Assembly: GCA_963693085.1 (NCBI GenBank)
Contig: OY856413.1
Span: 465,987,379 to 466,051,378 of the forward strand
Direction: 5' to 3'
Length of the DNA: 64,000 bases
Source: Alisma plantago-aquatica
Taxonomy: Eukaryota; Streptophyta; Magnoliopsida; Alismatales; Alismataceae
Part shown: positions 56,640 through 64,000 of the stretch, one piece after another
Numbering within the stretch: position 1 is the stretch's first letter
How the letters are laid out: every line of letters begins with the position of its first letter
Translations under genes and position numbers: made by a program
Notes under the pieces: generated by a model
Seen by the model: only the letters and a program-made list of their open reading frames with translations
Database searches by the model: none
What the model was told of the DNA's origin: nothing

Positions 56640-57475
56640 AGACCTATTTCATTGCAAGAAGAATACACTACTGTCCTTCGTAGCGAGGAAGCTGATTGGC
56701 AGCAAAAAGCTAACATCAACTGGCTACAACATGGTGACAGCAACAATAAGTTCTTCCAATCCTATGTAAAATCCATGCGCTTCCATAATAGAATCACATG
56801 CATCCGCAATGATGATGGGGTTTGGCTCACTTCGGCGGATGACATCAAAGAACATGTCCGAGACTTTTTCTTTAAACTCTTAACGGCGACGCCTGTCCCC
56901 ACGGAGGTCTTAGAGCTCATGCCCTCTTATCACAACTAGTTTTCCGGCACCATCGACCACGAGAAGCCGGTGAGCATCCCGTCTGCTGAGGAGACCAGGT
57001 CTATTATTTTTCAAATGCCTGCTATCAAGGCACCCGTTCCAGATGGCATCCACATTGGTTTTATCCAAGATAATTGGAACCGTGTGGGTGCTTCCGTTGT
57101 TCTTCAAGCTCGGTAGGCTTTCAGTAGTGGGTGGATTGATCCCATGCTAGCTCAATCGCTTATGATACTCATACCTAAGATGACGCAACCCCAGCGTTAC
57201 AGTGAGCTCAGACCCATATCGCTTAACAACTGCTGTCTAAAGTTGTTCTCCAAGATTATTATAGAAAGATTAAAACCCTATTTGAATGGATGGATCTCAG
57301 AGAACCAATCGAGCTTCATTCTGGGCAAGCGAATTGCAGATAACATTCTGCTTGTCCAGTAAGTGATACATTCAATGAAGACTAAAATGACAGGCAAGAA
57401 AAGGGTAAGCATCAAAATCGATCTTTCCAAGGCATTCGATAGAATGTAGTGGCCATTCATCAAAGACACCTTGAT
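56640..57475 (+). pseudogene. LINE reverse transcriptase, interrupted by LTR E
   Basis: The ORF at 56652-56939 has WQQKANINWLQHGDSNNKFF, the pre-RT linker of plant L1 elements. RT follows: MPAIKAPVPDGIHIGFIQD, then MILIPKMTQPQRYSELRPIS, SKIIIERLKPYL, NQSSFILGKRIADN and IKIDLSKAFDRM (motif A with its catalytic Asp). Sequence stops at 57,475, where LTR E begins TGTAACATCCC, so the FADD box and everything after are missing from this side. Stops near 57,115 and 57,360 show it was already decaying or has decayed since. Confidence 0.88.
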
Positions 57476-59571
57476 TGTAACATCCCTGACCTGGTTATAC
57501 TCTAACCCTAGGTGTTTTGTTTAAGAAAGATAACTATATGCCTGATATTATCTTTTGAAAAGTAATTAAGGCTCAAGAGGAACTTATATTTTAATTTCAG
57601 TCCATTTTGAACTATGATGAAAATAATGTTTTTCTTGTTTGGACTAAAGTGCAAATTACCCAAGTTGAGGGGTTAAATTGCAAATTGTGCATGATAATAT
57701 GTTCCTCATGTGTTGAGGCATCATAAAAATGAAGATGATACAGAGGTAAGGCTAGTGAAAGTATGAGTACCAAGAAAGAGCCGATTAAGCAATGCATATG
57801 CATTAAAAACCTAATTTTGGTGTAATGTGCAATTTACCCAAAATCCAGGGTTCAATATGCAATTTACCACTTCAATAAGGTCCTTAATATTCTTGGCATA
57901 TTTTAGAGGCAAGAAAATGAGAGGGGGCATCTCATTTGAGCTACTTTCAAAAAGAGAGAATCTTGATATTAAAATAATCAAGATTTAAGCATAAATGGAA
58001 CTTTACTTCAATTTAATGCAAAAATAAATAAAATAATTGAAGGGCCTTCAACCAAAAACGAGATGGTTGGATTTGCTCAAGTATGAAAGCCTTGTGCCTT
58101 GCAAAGGAAAAGGAAATATCTACATGAGTGGAAAACCCACTCACATTAAGTTAATGAAAAGTAATATCCACTAAAAATGGGATATTAATATAATATGGTT
58201 AAGGTGCTTAATTTCTTTTCCCTTAATTCATGGATAATGGAAGGAAATTTGGAGATAAGGAAGATATATTTGCATGCATATAATTGAGGAGGAATAGGTG
58301 GCACAAATTTTGGAATTAAAAGATTTGTATAAGACATTTTCTCTCTCATTGATTTTCTTATAAAAACACCTTTTTACCACTCAAACCAAAGGCTTTTTCG
58401 AATCCAATTCTTCTCTTTGCTTGAAAAAACGACCTATGGAGATAGGTGCAGCAGGATGATGACCCCCAACTTGTTGGTAAGCTTCTTGACCTTCGTTCAT
58501 CTTGATTTCATGGTGGAAATCACAAATCAATGCATGATTTCTTCTTATCTCGATCCCATCTTCAATTCTAACCATTCCTTTTCAGTCAAAGCTTGAGGAC
58601 GAGCCTTGGGATAGTGAAAGGAGTTGTATCCACCATTGTTGATGTGAAGCTACAAGCTTTGAAGCTCAATTGGAGGTGGGTTATATAACTTGAACCCTTA
58701 ATCATTGTTGTTGAACTCAATTTCTCAATTCATTTGATTCAATTATTCTCCTTGCATTTCATTTGATTAATTGATGGCATTTACCATGGAAATGGCAGTA
58801 GATTTTCGAAGGGTTGAAGCTTTATGATGATGAAATCATCTTAAGCATACATCTTAACATAATTGAGTTGCAAATGGTTTCAATAGATTTGGTCCAAATG
58901 GTTTCACCAAACCGTTTGATGACCAAACGTTTTGCAAACCGTTTGGGGGCTTGGTCCCAAACCATTTGGGATGGTTGACCGAATGGATGGGTTGACTATT
59001 TGAGGTCAGGACCCTAGAACATGTTGAAGGATAATCCATTTGATTCAATTGATTAATTCAATGTATAGACCATCCTCCAATTAGAAACGCTAATCGATTT
59101 GTTGAAAGAAAACTCAATTGATCCAAACGATTTCAAGCTGACTTGGACCAAACGGTCGTGAGACCGTTTGAGTCCAAATGGTTTTGAAACTATTTAGGAT
59201 CAAATGGTCTCAGGACCGTTTGGAGACCCAAGGTTGATTGTAGTTGATGAGAAGATCTAATGGTGGTTATTGATTGAACATTCAATAGCTCAAATAATAG
59301 CCAATTCGATAAAGCAATCCCTAATTCAATTGGTTGAAAGATACCTTAATTGATCCTTACAGTTTTGAGGCTGGTTTGGCCAAATGGTCTTGATACCGTT
59401 TGAGTCCAAAAGGTCTTGAAACCATTTGGGATCAAACGGTCTCAGGACCGTTTGGAATCAAACAATTTCAAAATTGTTTGGTGTTGAAATCTCAAAACCG
59501 AATGAAGGACCAATGTGATCAAATCGATTGGAAACTAAATTTGATGATTGATCCATTGCTCCAATGGTTGA
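57476..59571 (+). repeat. LTR E, plus-strand Tekay LTR, interrupted by LTR D
   Basis: It starts TGTAACATCCCTGACCTGG at 57,476, the same start as LTR B on the opposite strand, with shared words after it (ccctaggtgttttg, ggttaaattgcaaattg, gatgttcctc-like). It contains a TATA box, the block AAGCTTTGAAGCTCAATTGG near 58,650 and several gaccgtttg palindromes (59,155-59,470). It breaks at 59,571, where LTR D starts. It is a 5' or solo LTR that inserted into the LINE RT with candidate target sequence ttgat at 57,471-57,475. Confidence 0.85.
58359..58366 (+). promoter_or_regulatory. TATA box of LTR E
   Basis: TATAAAAA in 'ttttcttataaaaacacc', about 880 bp from the LTR start and about 290 bp before the shared AAGCTTTGAAGCTC block. 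The order and spacing match LTRs B and C. Confidence 0.5.
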
Positions 59572-62500
59572 TGTGACACCCAACTTACAAAAACAAGATT
59601 TACTTAAGTGGAAGCATTCATTAACATCGGAATTACTGAAAATCACTAAAAATTAAAACCCTTTTGCAAAGAGATTCAAACATAGGAAAACTCTTTCATC
59701 ATGAACCAATGTAATACATTTTCAACCTGGTTCATAAGTACATGTCTTGTACCATCTCTTCTCGAAGATTACAAACATTAACTGCCCTATTAACACTGTA
59801 TACAAGCAGTATAAAAACCTCAAGGCATCAAGCCAAAATCTCAGATCGATTTATCAAAAGCATTAACTACTAACTCCGAGGAAATGAGAGTACAGAGATG
59901 ACATATAGGGCTACTATCTATATGACTTGACAGACAGTATCTCCACCTGAGATCTCATTGTTGTCCCTGCTGTTGTTGTCCTTCCTTTACTGTAGGGATT
60001 TCTATTTCTTTGTCTGCGTCCAACTAAAAACAGTGGATCCCACGGGGGTGAGACAATTGTAAATTTCCCCAGTGAGAGATAGAACTCTCTGCCAAAACAT
60101 TATTATTGCATTTTATTAGAATAAAGCTGAGTAGAAGGATTTTATATATATTTAATAGCAGATAAATCATTGTGTAAATTGAGTGAAGTAATGTCCTTTC
60201 CTACGGAGAACATTGCATCTACCTATGGTAGAGTTGTAATTCATTCACCTACTTGCAATGAATGTAAAGAGATATAAATGACATCTATCAACTAGAGACG
60301 TATAAAAGAAATGTAACATTAGTCAGTAAATTTTCGTATTCAATCCTTAAGAAAACATGCTATATGTCTGATTACATTTTACAATCACACTTATGCCCTG
60401 AGGAGATGAGGTATACCGCTCATACTCCAACCGACCACTACGAAGTCGAAATTGGTACCATACAAGGTCAATGGAAGAGCTGGAATCCAAGACCTCAACT
60501 TTCTCAGTCAGTATGAGATTATATGGCAGAGACATCATGTGTCAACTGCAAATAGCTTGCCAAGGTATATTGGCATCTTTGCTATAGAGTTATAGCTCGT
60601 AGCATATACTCTCTTCAGGATATGACCCATAGCCAATGCCTGGTAATATATTGTGGAGTCATGGCATGTAGCCATACTCTTATTGGGATATGGTTTGTAA
60701 CCATTCTTGTGCATAGAATATGGCACGTAGCCATTCCTATGAGGTGTAAGGATATATTCACCCATTACCCCCACATATTCAAAAATATGCGGCTTCCGAG
60801 TTATGCCGCGGAGCAACCCGTTTCACCATTCAGCAGATTCTGACGTAATGGATCTATGGTCAGGGCTCTATATGATATGATTTCACTTGATTAATTAAGT
60901 ACATTAGCACATTCTTTTAGCATCAGTCAAGTTCTCAAACAGGAATTATTGTGACAATTGCTACAAAGAAACATATAATCTCTTATCAATTGCTTTACCA
61001 AAACTTATAATACATTGGGATCTTAATCCCTTATCTCATCACTTGAAAGTTCACATCTCACAGCAACATCATTATGTCACTTATCAAATCTGGGTATTCA
61101 TACCCTTAGTTCATCACTAATCACTGTTACCACTTGTTAGGTAACTATTACCTCTAGGTCCTCAGACCGATGTATACATGATATTTGTTACACAAGTATC
61201 TCACATGGCTCACAAGGCCATAAAGTGTCTTGTCACCTTTCACTAGGCAACAACTTATTCATATGGATCACAAGGCCAATCAACATCTGTATCAGATAAT
61301 CATCATGGCTCATATTTGGATATGCTTATCATATCATGATACCTGTATGGTTGATATATATATAATAAAAACTATAAAAATCACTCATCACATCATGTGG
61401 TACAATAGTAACACCACCATTCCTTTATCAGGATTAGGGTTTACTATTGAATAGGATTTTCCATTCCATTGCTCAATTTAGGGTTAGAATTTCCCATTTC
61501 TCATTAGTTAGGGTTTCATGTTCACATTATTAGTCCGACCCTAACATATTGCTCCATACCTCTAGGAGCATCTATTGACATCTCAAGTATTCACTTCAAC
61601 TTATTACTTTCATCATATATCATTAATGATTATTAATACAAGGTATGAGATCATTTCTCATCCTTTCCATGGTATGATTATATCATACTCATTAGTTTGG
61701 CTTATCATTTTCTCAAGGTATATAGTCCATGCTTATCAAAATACATCAAACTCATTACATCTTATTGTAACAGTTTACATAACACTCTTCATGTGTTTCT
61801 TATCCAAAAATATTGGATTAGAGGTTCATCAAGGCATATCTACCCTAAAATGATACAAGTAGTAACTATCATGTCTTGATTTATCCCTTCTCTCATCACT
61901 TCTAACTTGCCTGAGTTTATCAATTTATTTGGTATTAAGGTATTTCCCTCTTAATACTTTTAACCACTAATCTATCACCTTTATCATGTAGTACATAGGT
62001 CACACATTATAATTGTCCAACTATCTTTAATGATATGGACTTATCTAGTGATAAGAACATTGCTTACTATAAGGTTGCCTATATTCAGCCATTTGAAAAG
62101 TTTCACCTTTATACGATATTTCCTTCTATTTCATCATTAGGGTTTTCTTTTACCATTACCTAGAAAGTAGGGTTATGGTTTATTGTCATATTGCCCAGGA
62201 TTAGGGCTTATGTAGTATAGCTTTAATTTAGGGTTCCGCATATCTTCACCCTTATTAGGGTATCTCATCACAACATTACATTATGACTTCACATGGCATC
62301 ATCCTCAGTTAGGGTTTCTTATGGAATCATCTTCAATTAGGGTTTATCATGGAATCACCCTCAATTAGGGTTTCTCGTGTTTTTACCCTTGATTAGGGTT
62401 ACATCTTTTCCCTAGATTAGGGTTAAGGTTCATCAATCTTCTTGATTAGGGTTTCATGATCTCTTCACCAAGGATCGTATCCTAAATTCATAGTTTATTC

Positions 62501-64000
62501 ATATTGAAGGTGTTGAGGCTTATCCATTACATGATTACCCTACATGTATGGATTCCTCTCTCTCTCATCCTCTCTAGGATATTGACTATGTCAAACTTAG
62601 TTAGATTAGGTCAACCAACCCTTCAATTAAGTACATTCAATTAGGGTTGACATAGTGTATTGAAGTATTGCTTATTTTAAGCTTCAAGGATTAACTCACC
62701 TAAGGTTACCAATCACTTGGTACCTTAAAGGTGCAACCCTAATGATTATCTTTGAGATAAATCAATAACAATTATAGGGTCAATTGATCCTTCATCACAA
62801 TAAGTTTTCAATTGATATGATCACATTGAATCACTAAACGTTCTTGATCCTTTACTCTTTAAACGGTTTGAAACCGTTTGGGCAAGAGTGTGTTGAAACT
62901 GATTGGGCTTGGGTCTCTAAATGGTTTGAGACCGTTTGGACCCAAAGGGTCTTGAGACCGTTTGGTCCAAACCTTCTCAAAACCGAATGGACCAAAAAGG
63001 TCTTTCAACACTTAAACAATTCAAGGTTTCCATCAATGAACTGTCTATCAATTGAATCCTTGATTTATTCATCAATTAAACTATTGAATTGTCCTTCACT
63101 TGGACCATCAATTAGGGTTTTGAACCCAATTGAACTAGGATTTATACTCAAGAAACCTTCAATTAGGGTTTTGAAATCAAGGAACCATCAATGATCAACA
63201 TTGTGGAACTGATTCAATTGAAATCAATGAATCATCATCAATTTTTTGATATGACCTGACCCCAAATGGTCTTGAGGTAGTTTGGATGACCTCCAAACAG
63301 TCTTGAGACCGTTTTACCCATCCTATCTTTGGAATTTGTGAAATTTCATTAGAGTTTAGATCATTGGATTGATCATCAATTCAGCTATTAATTGCATTTC
63401 AATTTGGTATCTCTGGACCTTCAATTACTCAACCATACTCAACCCTAGACCTCCAAATGGTCTTGGTTGACCTCCAAACGATCTTGAGACCGTTTGGGCT
63501 AATCAACCCAAAAATATAAATTAACCAATTGCAATTTCAGCACTTAACTCGATTAGGGTTTGGTAATTGATGAACCTTCAACTAATGAACCCTTTTGAAT
63601 TAATCAATTAAATTTAATGGGTCATCAACCATCATGATTAAAATCAAATCTCCACATGGTCAACTATGGTCAACTCTTCCAAATGGTTTGAAACCATTTA
63701 GTTCCTAACGGTTTGATGAAACCGTTTAATTCCAAACGGTTTTGTTGAAACCGAATGTACAACTTGTTGAAACTGATTGGAATAGGAATTCCTTGGGAAA
63801 AGTGTCCAATATGATGTCATAATCATCTACCTTCGTCCCTGTAACTTATGGTACTTCTTATTTCATTAATTTACCAATTACAACAAACAATTAATCAAGA
63901 AGATGAAGGAACCAACGAAATTACAAGATTGATAGTTGAATAACAATGTAGAAGGGTTCAAGTTATAAAACCTGCCTTTAATTGAGCTTCAAAGCTTCAC
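59572..64000 (-). repeat. LTR D, minus-strand Tekay LTR, runs off the window
   Basis: Its left end TGTGACACCCAAC is the U5 edge. Shared blocks with B and C follow: 'gggtgagacaattgtaaatt' near 60,046, 'gccctgaggagatgaggtat' near 60,395 and 'gatctatggtcagggctcta' near 60,850. No PBS lies to its left, so it is the 3' LTR of an element whose body would lie beyond 64,000, or a solo LTR. By comparison with B, about 1 kb of U3 should lie outside. The candidate target sequence is gttga at 59,567-59,571, inside LTR E. Confidence 0.8.
62850..63760. repeat. Near-palindromic accgtttg motif field in LTR D
   Basis: Copies such as 'aaacggtttgaaaccgtttg' (62,860), 'ggtttgagaccgtttgg' (62,922), 'ggtcttgagaccgtttgg' (62,948), 'cgatcttgagaccgtttgg' (63,479) and several near 63,680-63,745 are related to the field in LTR B. 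More copies carry TTTGA or TTGAA centres here. Confidence 0.8.

Overview
This 64 kb window is nuclear DNA of a flowering plant with a transposon-rich genome. The evidence is chromodomain Ty3/gypsy elements of the Tekay/Del type, Athila/Tat-like gag remnants, two CACTA (En/Spm) elements, a Helitron-like element, an L1-type LINE and a MITE. CACTA element 2 also carries intron-bearing fragments of two plant housekeeping genes (an ER-type Ca2+-ATPase and ribosomal protein P0). I could not tell monocot from dicot. I found no intact host gene, tRNA, rRNA, operon or CRISPR array, so the window is essentially nested mobile DNA.

Layout. 1-0.36 kb is a cluster of GTCGAC hairpins. 0.36-4.5 kb holds no gene I recognise. 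4.5-11.6 kb holds two strongly decayed plus-strand gag remnants of Athila/Tat-like gypsy elements, with a TATA-like motif between them. 11.66-16.27 kb is minus-strand gypsy A, with its 3' LTR and the 3' half of pol. 16.26-20.9 kb is minus-strand gypsy B, with gag and pol almost complete but carrying two nonsense codons and two frameshifts. It is joined abruptly to A. B's roughly 5 kb 5' LTR runs from 21.03 to 33.87 kb and is split by CACTA element 1 (22,021-29,780, TSD TAT). B's LTR ends inside the 3' LTR of gypsy C (33.87-45.28 kb), which is itself split by CACTA element 2 (34,652-43,891, TSD CCC). C's decayed gag-pol lies at 45.29-50.20 kb with a poly-A retroposon in gag. Its truncated 5' LTR (50.34-52.55 kb) contains a MITE inside TA repeats. 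A Helitron-like element occupies 53,365-55,571. A 5'-truncated LINE (55.8-57.5 kb) is broken by a plus-strand Tekay LTR (E), which is broken by a minus-strand Tekay LTR (D) that runs off the right edge.

How the parts relate. The order of insertion can be partly read: C came first; B and CACTA 2 went into C's 3' LTR; CACTA 1 went into B's 5' LTR. On the right, the LINE was hit by E and E by D. CACTA 1 still appears to encode an open multi-exon protein that joins a Transposase_24 (TNPA-like) region to a Ulp1-type cysteine protease. Its TNPD transposase gene is reduced to the N-terminal zinc-binding domain. Its first intron carries two tandem copies of a 316-bp unit, each with a roughly 190-bp near-perfect palindrome. 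CACTA 2 carries a decayed TNPA-like gene whose first coding exon has been amplified in tandem.

Limits. Family names come from protein motifs read by eye. LTR edges without both partners are approximate. No alignment, dating or expression data were available.
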